Assembly: GCA_002441085.1 (NCBI GenBank)
Contig: DJVF01000009.1
Location: 1 to 8,536 of the forward strand
Origin: Patescibacteria group bacterium UBA6263
GTDB lineage: Bacteria; Patescibacteriota; Gracilibacteria; Absconditabacterales; Absconditicoccaceae
Direction: 5' to 3'
DNA length: 8,536 nucleotides
The position numbers and the translations under genes were made by a program. The notes beneath the pieces were generated by a model that saw nothing but the letters and a program-made list of their open reading frames with translations, was not told the DNA's origin and did no database searches. Positions within the stretch are counted from its first letter, which is position 1. Each line of letters opens with the position of its first letter. This document shows, piece by piece, positions 1 to 7,800 of this stretch.

Positions 1-705
1 AATCAAAGTCCATAATGCTTTTACTCCATCTTTCCAATTTGTTTTTTTTCATTCGTCAAACTTTCTTGCTTCATAATGAATTGGTATTTCGGCATATTTG
101 AATCATTTCCTCAATAATAGCATAGTGATTGCTGGCTCTCGTTCAAATCCATTTCATTGAGGGAATAGGAGATATGGTTTAAGTTTCTTATCAAACATCT
201 TGTAACATGTTGGCTCATCAGTCACTTTGGTAAACGAAAGTATAGTAGTCAATCGAGATACAACTAAACCACCAAACATAAAAGATTTGGAAGAATAAGT
301 GTTGGCAAATTTTTTCATTCCCAAGGTTCTTGAACCATATATAAAATCTACTTTCGTATCCTCAAAAGCTTTGAGCATAGGGATATAATCTTCTTCAGGA
401 AAATATTCTAAATCTGCATCTTGCACTATCATCACATCACCTATTGCATATTTGAATCATTCCTTGAGAGAAAATCATTTACCAGAATTTTTTTTATTTT
501 TGATGTATTTGATTTCTGATTTTGGATTATCTTTGATTAGTTTATAAATAATTTCTTCTGATTTATCTTTGCTGCCATCATTGATTAGCAAGACCTCTTT
601 ACTGTATCATACAGAAGAAAGATCAGTCAAGATAACTTTTTCTACGAGTTCTTTGAGGGTATCTTCCTCGTTATACACAGGAATAATAATAGAGAGTTTC
701 TTCAT
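1..705 (-). CDS. GT2 family glycosyltransferase, DPM1/GtrB-like (partial, runs off left edge)
   Basis: A cytoplasmic GT-A-fold enzyme that would transfer a sugar from a nucleotide sugar to a polyprenyl (undecaprenyl/dolichyl-like) phosphate. Reading TGA as Gly gives 235 residues without a stop to the edge. Visible motifs are the start IPVYNEE (residues 8-14), NDGSKDKS (about 42-49) and the metal-binding DAD (96-98). Further on are GSR at about 120, TDEPTCYK, GFE-x-EP, and a C-terminal EGKKTNWKDG...KALWTL block typical of DPM1-like enzymes. In-frame TGA codons lie on expected glycines, such as the GKGFSLKEGFKYA stretch and DEGKK. The family is usually about 240 residues or longer, so only a short tail, or C-terminal membrane helices as in GtrB, is missing. 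The ATG lies one base after the gtrA-like stop (TAATATG), suggesting translational coupling. Sugar and acceptor are not predictable. Two CGA codons (residues 151 and 189) fall where relatives carry aromatic residues. Confidence 0.93.
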
Positions 706-706
706 A

Positions 707-1105
707 TTACTTTTTGAAGTTAAAATAATAATTTGTGATATAGTTCCATAAAAACACTATTCACTTAGCAATAACAGCTACAAACATATAATATATTCAC
801 AGTTGGTCTACTCCAATCCATAGCAATAGCATATACATTCATTGTCATATCAATTGAAATAATAAAAACAGACTTCATTGCAACAAATGTTTTTTTGAAT
901 TATTTCTGAATGTTATATATTTTTGAAATCGATAACCAAAGCCAAAACTAATAATAAAAGCCAATATTGCAGAGAATAAATAGTAAAATCATATAAAATC
1001 TGTAAATAACCACAAAAAAGTCAAATCAATCAATGCTGCGATTCATCATCAAATAGAATATCTTACAATTTTATATCAAAATAGTTTTTTGATTATTCAT
1101 TTCAT
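707..1105 (-). CDS. gtrA: GtrA-family four-helix membrane protein (predicted polyprenyl-linked sugar translocation)
   Basis: A 132-residue protein read with TGA as Gly (11 of its 14 or so glycines are TGA). It has four predicted membrane helices at about residues 14-33, 38-57, 74-92 and 98-120. The N-terminal KIVRYSIGGG, the mid-protein FQKYITFRN after helix 2 and the C-terminal WNYITNYYFNF are characteristic of the GtrA/DPMS family (PF04138). Family members are about 120-150 residues and are thought to help flip or present polyprenyl-phosphate sugars. The ATG at 1105-1103 overlaps the end of the upstream GT-C-like gene by 13 bases in another frame. The stop is followed after one base by the GT2 start. 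I chose this ATG because it is the only one ahead of the conserved RYSIGGG block. Adjacency to a GT2 enzyme is the classic gtrA-gtrB pairing. The specific substrate is unknown. Confidence 0.9.
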
Positions 1106-2541
1106 TTATCTGCAAAAATATATCAGCTAAAACCAAATAGTAATACAAAAACCATTGTAAAGACTCTATTTACTGTTGTTTGATTCAATACAAACATATA
1201 ATTTTCTGTCAATAAAAATACCAATATAAGTATAATCAATATAATCAAAGGAGCGTATATCAAAAACTTTTTTCATGGTGACATAACTTTTTTGGTTTGG
1301 ATAAATATCAGTATAATCAATGCTAAAATTATAAATACTGTATTGTAATTATCCATTTGAAGGAATATATTTTTGAAAGTTGAAAATATTTCTCGATGAA
1401 TTGTTTTTGATATTCAGACTCCTGATTCTGATCAAGCAGCTTGATTGAATCATAGATTATAATAATTTTTTATTATTAAAAATGGTAAAAAGAAAAACAA
1501 AAAATATAATACTGAAATTAACCAATTATATCATTTTTTGAAAAATCATAATATTTGTTCTTTAAAATCTTTTTGTCATACTAATACTATAAATAAAGAC
1601 ATTAAGATACCTGGTAAATATACTATAAATCAATCATTCTTTATATAAGACAAAATAAATAATGATAATAAACCAATAGATATATAAGGATAATCTCTTT
1701 TTTCTAGATAGTTTAGAAATGCCCAAATTGCTATTATGCTATATGCAGCAGAAGCCAATTCCATATATCACTCTACTGCATGAAAAAAGACTAATGGCAA
1801 AGATATTATCAGTCATAAAGGGATAAGTGAATAGAATATGTTTTTTGTTTTTTGAAAAGTTATATTAAATACAAATAATAACAATCCCAAAAAAATAAAC
1901 CATTGCCAAATATTGATATAAATATCATTGAATCCTACAAAATCTGATATTACAGCTTTATATATAGATATATATATTGGGTATCCTAGTCTTCATCTTC
2001 ATAATATTTCATTTTTTTCACCAAAAAATTTTATTCATTCGTCTTGATAGATATTGTATGCTGGAGTGTTTCGGTTACCAAAACTATCATCTCAATAAGT
2101 AGGAAATGATATATTGAATATAAATGTATTTATCATAAAAAGCCCAACAAAGATAGATATTATTATTGTAAATTTTTTTTCTATCTTTGAAAGCGATCAG
2201 AATGAATATTTGATATCAGGATATATATTTTTTATTTTGAGAGTCCGGATATATTTTTGAATTGATAGTTTTTGATAAAATATCTTGATAATAAATCATA
2301 TTATGAGTAATCATAAAATTATGAAATATTCTTTTATTCATATCCCATAATAAACAAATTGCAAATTGAATATAGCAAAAGCCACTACTCCCACTCAAAT
2401 AAACCAAGATAATATGTATAATAATATGCCTTTGAATTTGTCGTTATAAAATATCCACAAAAAAATAATGCCTGGTATCAATGGCAAAAATATATTCACA
2501 AGTAAATTTTGGATCATCAACCAAAATGATATTTCAAACAT
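1093..2541 (-). CDS. Polytopic membrane protein, probable GT-C-fold glycosyltransferase
   Basis: A 482-residue protein with about 10-12 hydrophobic segments, read with TGA as Gly (about 21 in-frame TGA). Three or four N-terminal helices precede a basic stretch and another helix (about 116-135). Then comes a hydrophilic loop beginning TYGDDSFGN (about 148-156), with paired acidic residues D151-D152. The loop continues with a P-x-x-x-I-Y-x-D-E-G pattern and GRGRLGYP near residue 182. An acidic motif in an early extracytoplasmic loop followed by many helices is the layout of GT-C enzymes (ArnT, PMT, GtrC-like), which take sugars from polyprenyl phosphates. The C-terminal half has KNDG, an AAGSESGVG loop and NRVFTMVF in a late helix. 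It starts 5 bases after the upstream stop without a Shine-Dalgarno sequence and overlaps gtrA by 13 bases. Acceptor and donor cannot be inferred. A non-catalytic polytopic protein remains possible. CGA lies at residues 157 and 383 and CGG at 99. Confidence 0.7.
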
Positions 2542-2546
2542 CAGTT

Positions 2547-3557
2547 TTATTTATTTTTTAAAAGATATGATCAATTAAACTCTACAAGAATTTGTTTTTG
2601 TTGATCTTGTTGCAATATAGGTTTTTTGTAATACAGGATATAATCAGCCTCTGATCAAGTCATCACTCATATACATGGTTTGATATATAAGTTTTCTCGA
2701 TGCGCTTTGAATGGCCGATCTTGAAATGAATCTATAAAGATACTACAATCCTTATTTTTTTCTATATCTAGATTTAATTCTTTTCTAATCTTATCTGTCA
2801 ATGTTATATAATCTCACAAATCAAAGAAAGCTTTGTTATCGTATTGTTGGAATGTAAAGTCTTTTAATCAATTGTAAGTAATATTTACATAAGTGACAAG
2901 ATTTCTGATACCTATAAATAGAAATATTGATAATCACACATAAAACAAAATCTGATTTCTATTTCTTTTGTATTTTGGAGAAAAATAAACATACACTATA
3001 GCCAACAAAAATATTATGTATCCATACCATACGATAGATTCTCCAAAGATTTTTATTCAATATCTCAGATTGATACTATATGGCGTCAAAGTCTCCATTT
3101 CCCAAAAATCACTCCATGCCTTTCATATCTGATCAAATACTCACATAATCCCAGCATCGATTTGAATTTGATTTCAGATAATATTTCATTGAAATGCGAT
3201 AAGCAATTGAGCATCTTTAGGTATCTGAGAATAGATCTGTGAATTTGATAATACAAACTTTTGATCTATATTTGATCATCAAGCTACTTGAATTGTTTCT
3301 CATGGATATATCTGATCTCCAAGCAAAAATCCATATCATAACAATCCATTTCATTGCAAATTTCAATAAATCCTGATGAAATCATTTTCATATACAGGTC
3401 ATATTAATAGAAAGCACTGGTTGGAGCATTGCAAATCTATGGATCAATTAGATTCGGTATAGTTATCAAATCACTGTTGTTGATACGCAAAAGTAAATCA
3501 AAAAGAAAATAATCAAATTAAAATCAGAATGATTTTTTTACCTACAGTATAAATCAT
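2547..3557 (-). CDS. Membrane-anchored protein with two extracytoplasmic domains, family not recognised
   Basis: A 336-residue protein; 22 of its 30 glycine codons are TGA. I do not recognise the family. Residues 1-24 look like a signal peptide or anchor (KK followed by a hydrophobic stretch ending FTFA). Residues 25-173 form a polar, beta-rich-looking domain with Cys44 and Cys48 and several GN/YG turns. Helices at about 174-192 and 202-222 flank a basic loop (KYKRNRN), so by the positive-inside rule both flanking domains face outside. The C-terminal domain (223-336) has Cys271 and Cys295, which could form a disulfide, and a D-x-PFKAH-x-ENLY block in which both x positions are CGG/CGA codons. 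It is the first gene of the four-gene glycosyltransferase operon, with 5 bases to the next start. The position suggests an accessory or acceptor role in extracytoplasmic glycan transfer (inference). No Shine-Dalgarno sequence precedes the ATG. Confidence 0.8.
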
Positions 3558-3577
3558 CAAATATTTAAGTACATAAA

Positions 3578-3605
3578 ATTATATTATTGATTATATAATA
3601 TACAA
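3578..3605 (-). promoter_or_regulatory. Candidate promoter of the minus-strand glycosyltransferase operon
   Basis: On the minus strand a perfect TATAAT (3583-3578) lies 16 bases downstream of TTGTAT (3605-3600), about 20 bases ahead of the ATG at 3557. That would give a very short leader. The region is so AT-rich that TATAAT occurs easily by chance, so the call rests mainly on its position upstream of the first operon gene. Confidence 0.3.
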
Positions 3606-3628
3606 ATAAAATCAAGTTATATTTTATA

Positions 3629-3703
3629 GTAGATTGCTTCGTCGCTATGCTCCCTACCTTAGGCAGGCAAGCCTAACTACCGTCAGGCAAGCTCGCAATG
3701 ACA
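3629..3703 (+). repeat. Intergenic palindromic repeat, copy 1 (GTAGATTGC...GCAATGACA)
   Basis: This 75-bp unit begins GTAGATTGCTTCG and ends CTCGCAATGACA. Its outer arms ATTGC/GCAAT are complementary. Inside is a hairpin, TTAGGC (3659-3664) and GCCTAA (3671-3676), and a CCGTCAGGCAAG stretch. It is much richer in G+C than its AT-rich surroundings. It begins a few bases past the cytidylyltransferase stop codon (3710-3708, minus strand), so it could form a 3' end or terminator structure for that gene, though no T-run follows. Repeats with ATTGC...GCAATGAC ends occur in many unrelated bacteria. Confidence 0.75.
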
Positions 3704-3707
3704 ATCA

Positions 3708-4175
3708 CTAACTCTTTGCTCTATATGTGCTACTATTATGAGTCTTAGCTCATAGTCAATAAATGATTTCAACTCATAATTTTTTGCAAATATCTGCTTC
3801 GGGAGTATTTGTTGATCATCTGTCTCACCCTTTACCAAAAATTATTTTTGTATCGGTTCAATATTTTTGTCTGATTAGATCGACAACATATATTATGCTA
3901 TCAACTATTGGTTGGAATAAACTTGTTTGGTTTGAATAACTACTATCTTCTATAGAAAAGATTATGCGATCAACTGATTTTAAAGAAGAAACTATTTTTG
4001 CTCTAAAGTTTTGATCTTGAAAGACTTCTTCTTTGCCTGTTTTAATTTTTACTTGTTCATCATTGTTTACTATGACTCGTAGTTCATCTCCAAGCTCCTT
4101 GCACATTTCCAAACATTCTATATGACCTGGATGTATAGGATTAAAATATCATGATGTGATTACGATTGTTTTCAT
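3708..4175 (-). CDS. Cytidylyltransferase-like nucleotidyltransferase (HxGH superfamily)
   Basis: A 155-residue enzyme of the nucleotidyltransferase superfamily (PF01467), which transfers a CMP or AMP to a phosphorylated small molecule. Under TGA = Gly the protein has the signature SGYFNPIHPGH, with HxGH at residues 15-18. IVNNDEQ follows, then a central K-T-G-K-E. Near residues 113-125 is FGKGGDRGSTNTPE, and the C-terminus is GVEIIYGLGAKTHNSS. This matches the 140-160-residue group often annotated as adenylyl/cytidylyltransferase family, related to heptose-1-phosphate adenylyltransferase (RfaE C-domain) and TagD. Seven of its 12 or so glycines are TGA, including the second G of the conserved GGDR. 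The substrate cannot be told from sequence: a sugar phosphate, glycerol phosphate or similar is likely. It is separated from the operon by 150 bp and a repeat, so it may be its own unit. A plausible role is supplying an activated precursor for glycosylation (inference). Confidence 0.9.
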
Positions 4176-4314
4176 AAATAATATTTGGTATATAAATATG
4201 TATATAAATATTTTTATTGATGATTTATTCAAGGATAAAAATAAATAATATTTTGGATATATAATATCAAGTTCCTAGTCATTGCTAGTGAATACTAAGT
4301 AATCTTAATTGTTA

Positions 4315-4358
4315 GTAGATTGCCGCGTCGTCATTTCACTCTTCCTCGCAATGACAGG
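4315..4358 (+). repeat. Intergenic palindromic repeat, copy 2 (GTAGATTGC...GCAATGACAGG)
   Basis: This 44-bp unit has the same head (GTAGATTGC) and tail (CTCGCAATGACAGG) as copy 1 but a different, shorter middle. The arms ATTGC/GCAAT can pair. It is GC-richer than its flanks. Shared ends with an unrelated centre indicate a family of elements rather than a single duplication. Confidence 0.7.
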
Positions 4359-4484
4359 ACTAAAGTTCTTGTAATGAAGAGACTAAAGTCATAGAAATGC
4401 TAACTTGTTGAGTTACTGCTGGAAAAATTACATACCTAGCAAACCAAGAAAAATCAAATGGCGGATGATTTTTCTAGACCTTTT

Positions 4485-4515
4485 GCTTACTTTTGTGGCG
4501 ATGACAAAAGTAAGC
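4485..4515. repeat. Perfect 12-bp inverted repeat with 7-base loop
   Basis: GCTTACTTTTGT (4485-4496) and ACAAAAGTAAGC (4504-4515) are exact reverse complements around the loop GGCGATG. No T-run follows on the plus strand. A degenerate echo of the arm (ACAAGTAAAGAAGC, 4631-4644) lies about 120 bp downstream in inverted sense. This may mark the outer arms of a larger element spanning about 4467-4653. Confidence 0.75.
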
Positions 4516-4556
4516 CTGCGGAGCAAATTAAATAATATATTTTATCGTTATAAATC

Positions 4557-4617
4557 CCTGACTGCAGTCAGGCAGGCTCCGCCCTTCGGGCACCTCCCCT
4601 GTCTGCCGACAGGCAGG
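4557..4617. repeat. GC-rich island of nested palindromes
   Basis: A block of roughly two-thirds G+C in an AT-rich region. It contains a perfect 16-bp palindrome, CCTGACTGCAGTCAGG (4557-4572). A GCCC-TTC-GGGC hairpin follows (4581-4591), then CCTGTC-TGCC-GACAGG (4598-4613), which overlaps an alternative CTGCC-GACA-GGCAG pairing. The composition differs sharply from every gene in the window, suggesting a mobile or structured intergenic repeat rather than coding sequence. Confidence 0.7.
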
Positions 4618-4655
4618 TTTATCAAGGAGGACAAGTAAAGAAGCAAAAAAATCTC

Positions 4656-4691
4656 CCACGGAGTACTCCGTGGCTCAGTCGAAATGACAGG
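4656..4691 (+). repeat. 18-bp perfect palindrome joined to an AATGACAGG tail (related repeat variant)
   Basis: CCACGGAGTACTCCGTGG (4656-4673) is a perfect palindrome. It runs straight into CTCAGTCGAAATGACAGG, whose last nine bases match the tail of copies 2 and 3. The GTAGATT head is absent; AATCTCC lies at the equivalent place. I read it as a divergent member of the same repeat family. Confidence 0.6.
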
Positions 4692-4697
4692 TTAGAA

Positions 4698-4737
4698 GTA
4701 GATTCCCTCTTCCAAAAAACAGCACGGGAATGACAGG
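4698..4737 (+). repeat. Intergenic palindromic repeat, copy 3 (GTAGATTCCC...GGGAATGACAGG)
   Basis: This 40-bp unit has the shared head GTAGATT and tail AATGACAGG, but its arms are ATTCCC/GGGAAT instead of ATTGC/GCAAT. Both arms changed together, so pairing is preserved. It lies seven bases after the preceding variant. Confidence 0.7.
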
Positions 4738-4757
4738 AAGGAAGTCTTAACAATAAA

Positions 4758-4850
4758 ATGGGAAACATATTGCAACAATTAGAACTTGAAAAATGATTGG
4801 ATATTGTTAGTTTAAATCAGATTTTTTATTTATTTTTTATTATTTTATAA
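4758..4850 (+). CDS. Possible 30-residue small ORF ahead of the large membrane protein gene
   Basis: ATG at 4758 to TAA at 4848-4850 encodes 30 residues with TGA as Gly: an N-terminal MGNILQQLELEKG followed by a hydrophobic IFYLFFIIL end. The stop is one base before the next ATG (TAATATG), the same junction seen between gtrA and the GT2 gene. It could be a small membrane peptide or a leader coupling translation of the 1210-residue gene. Nothing is recognisable, no ribosome binding site is visible, and an ORF this short in AT-rich DNA may be chance. Confidence 0.2.
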
Positions 4851-4851
4851 T

Positions 4852-7800
4852 ATGAAGCAAAAGATATTTCTAGGCGTATTAGCATTTATATTGATTTTTT
4901 TCTGAGTAGGTATATTCAATGAGTACTGGGTCAACCATACTTATTATATGGATATGCTAAACTCTCGAGCAAATTGGAAACTTTTTCTTGGCGGTATAAT
5001 AGCTACTTTGATACCTATCTACTATCTATATGTATCCAAAAAATTTTCTCTCAAAAAATTTATTATTTTTTTGGCTAGTGGATTGCTGTTGTTTAGTATA
5101 TTTACTGTGATGGTCAAAGACAATATATTATGATGATGACTAGTCATATTGATCATCAATACATTGTTGGTATTTGGATTGGGAGTATATTTCACTGTAG
5201 GTACATTATCATTATGAAGCCGAGTATCTGATAAACTTATCAAATTCAAAGAAAATAGACGACAAGAAATGTTTCTAAATTTTGGTATATGACTAGGAGT
5301 GATGCTACTATTTGTGTATATACTTGCATCATTTAGGATATTGTATCCATTACTTACCTGGATATTTTTTGTATGATGGTGAGCTATGATCTATCTACAA
5401 AAAAAGACTCTGACTCATTACAAAGATATTATCATACAAAATATACTAGAATTCAAAAACTATGAACTCCAAAAAAATCGATGGAAATGGATAGGACTAG
5501 TACTATTGATCATATCTATACTATATTATTTCTATGGATTCAATCTATCGTTTATACCATACTCTACAGCTTGGGATGCTAATCATGCATATATGTATGA
5601 ACCCAAAGTATTGGCAGAAAATATGTGAGTATTGTGGTGAAATTTATGAATAGCTGCATGAGCACCACAGCTTTGGCATGCATTTATCACATTTTGGTTT
5701 AGCCTTATCCAACCTATCAAATGAGGGTTTTGGCTATCTCCAGACAATATAGCTGTATCTATGAACTTTTTGAGTGGTATATTTGTATTGTTATTTTCTC
5801 TAGGTACAATCAGAGAAGTTATAAACTTTTTTGACAAAAAAATCAAAGATATCAAAAATTGAGAACTGATCAAAAATATATCTTTTTATTCTGGATGGTT
5901 TTGGATGCTACTATGGTTGACTAGTGGTATGTGAGCGTTCCTAGTATTTGTAGACAACAAAACTGATCTATGAGTAATGGCTATGACTATATTAGCGATA
6001 CTTAGTTGAATCATATTTATCAATTATATCCAAGATCACAAAGAAAAAAAACTAGCACTATGATCAGAATTTAGCAAGTATATTATAGTATCATGACTAT
6101 TTTTTACTATTGCTAGTATGTCCAAACCTACAGCATTTCTAGATATAGCTATATTTGGATTATTGTTGTTGGGACTACGATTCAATCGAATTATGGCAGC
6201 TGGAGCATGAATATCCATCATGTGATTGATGTGAGTCATGCAAATATGAAATGCTTTTGATTTTATTAGCGTAGGACTTGGCAAGGTATTGGTATTGATA
6301 GGTTGAGTGGTATTTGTACTCGGACTATTATTGGTGATATTCAAGTCTTTCAAAGACAAAAAAATTTATATCAAAAATATTATTTTGTGGGCATTGTCTT
6401 TTGCGATCAGTTTACTAATCCTCAAATGACCTACATTATTGTACAAACAAGTATTGAATCAAGATTTTGGAGTTTCCAACTTTGCTAAATGATTATTGAT
6501 GTGACATGTAGATACACAGACTCAATCCAAAGACCAAGGTGATCTAGATATCAAACTATTGGCACAAGTGGATGATCCACAAGCATTGGAACAACAAAAC
6601 CAAGCTGATGCAGAGATACTTGAGCAAGACGCTATGCCAATCTACAATATGGATATACAAGCATGTAAACTACAACAATTTAGCCAAGAAGAATTACAAA
6701 AAAATCTTAGAGAAGCCATAAGTTCCAATGAAGATGTAGGTAGATATGTATGATACTGATGGAAAGAAGTCAAAAAAACTAGATGATTGAATCTATCTTA
6801 TCATATACTCAAAATATTCTATTCACACAATAACCAATGTTATGGTATCAATACTGATGCTAAACTTTTGTGTAAAAATAGCCCTGCTATAGATAGTTTT
6901 GATATCAAAACTTTGAATCAAATTTTACCACAACTAAAAAAAGACTCAGAAGCTTACAATATACTAGATGAAGCGCTGCAAGAGTTTGAACAAAAATGAT
7001 ATACAGAATCATCTGATTACAATCCTCAAGAGTTTAGAGATTATACTGTAGCACTTAGACAATACTATCAAAACCATAGTATCAAAACACAGGTCGAGAG
7101 CATCAATATCCCTTATAGATATGTAGTGCCTTTCAATGTAGTATACAATCGATCACTACAAAATTTAAGTAGTTATTATACAGATATATGATTTGTATGG
7201 ATGATTATGTTTGTATTTATAGTACTTGCACTGATATACTGATTTATACAAAAAAATAAAAATCTGATTACTTTATCTGTAATCACTATAATATGATGGG
7301 CAATACGATGGCTGATATGATGATGAATCGTATGGTATGGTATATGATTGATTATGTGGAGTACAATGTTGTTTGCTATATTTATCAAAGAGCTTGGAGA
7401 ATATTCACGTGATGAATCAGAAAAAAATATTTTGTGGGCTATCATAGTACTGATATGATTACGAGGATTTATCCAATTTGGATTAAATTTTATTAGGATA
7501 TCTTCACAATGAGCTGGATGACCATTCTTGTGGTACAGAATGAATGTAGGTAATGTATATCAGTTGAATGAATCACTACAATGACAAGAAGTCTTGAAAT
7601 ATTCTTATGGATGGAAAGATGTATTTGATTTACAATTTCCGCACTACAATAGATTTATGGACTTGGTCATAGATAGACCTGATAGTGATGGAGTATTGAT
7701 AGCTGGTACATATATCCAATATTTCTTGAAAAATCAACGCAATATACAATGAGATGGTATGCTTTGATGGTTTCGAGAAAAGACATCTGACAATGATGTA

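Larger units (their letters stand above)
4176..4851. other. Divergent intergenic region rich in repeats and palindromes
   Basis: This is a 676-bp region between the divergently transcribed cytidylyltransferase and the 1210-residue membrane protein. Bases 4176-4310 are very AT-rich. They hold a weak minus-strand promoter candidate, TTGAAT (4232-4227) and TTTATA (4208-4203) with an 18-base spacer. Bases 4315-4737 carry the repeat copies and palindromes listed separately. Bases 4359-4480 show no structure I can name. Bases 4738-4851 are AT-rich with a possible 30-codon ORF just ahead of the large gene. I see no tRNA, rRNA or riboswitch here. Confidence 0.7.

Noticed and set aside
2216..2407. Minus-strand 63-codon frame
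   Set aside because: It is out of frame with the GT-C-like gene that covers it and has no recognisable features.
3659..3676. Rho-independent terminator at the TTAGGC/GCCTAA hairpin
   Set aside because: The stem is only 6 bp and no T-run follows on either strand. It is better explained as the inner part of repeat copy 1.
4405..4638. A 77-codon plus-strand open frame in the intergenic region
   Set aside because: It runs through the perfect hairpin, the GC-rich palindromes and the repeat island, has no family resemblance and no good start. The frame is a by-product of repeat sequence.
4315..4737. CRISPR array or tandem repeat array
   Set aside because: The repeat units differ in length and centre, spacing is irregular, only short ends are shared, and no cas genes are in the window.
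4846..4851. Perfect TATAAT as a -10 box for the large membrane gene
   Set aside because: It abuts the ATG at 4852 directly, so transcription would start inside the gene. No matching -35 lies about 17 bases upstream. It is more likely a by-product of AT richness and the TAATATG junction.
5022..6359. Minus-strand open frames opposite the large gene (about 5022-5249, 5583-5873, 6036-6359) and similar ones at 7176-7445 and 7734-7937
   Set aside because: They lie antisense within the 1210-residue gene. Their length reflects the many TGA (TCA on the opposite strand) and AT-rich codons of the real gene, and their low-complexity His/Ile/Asn sequences resemble no protein.
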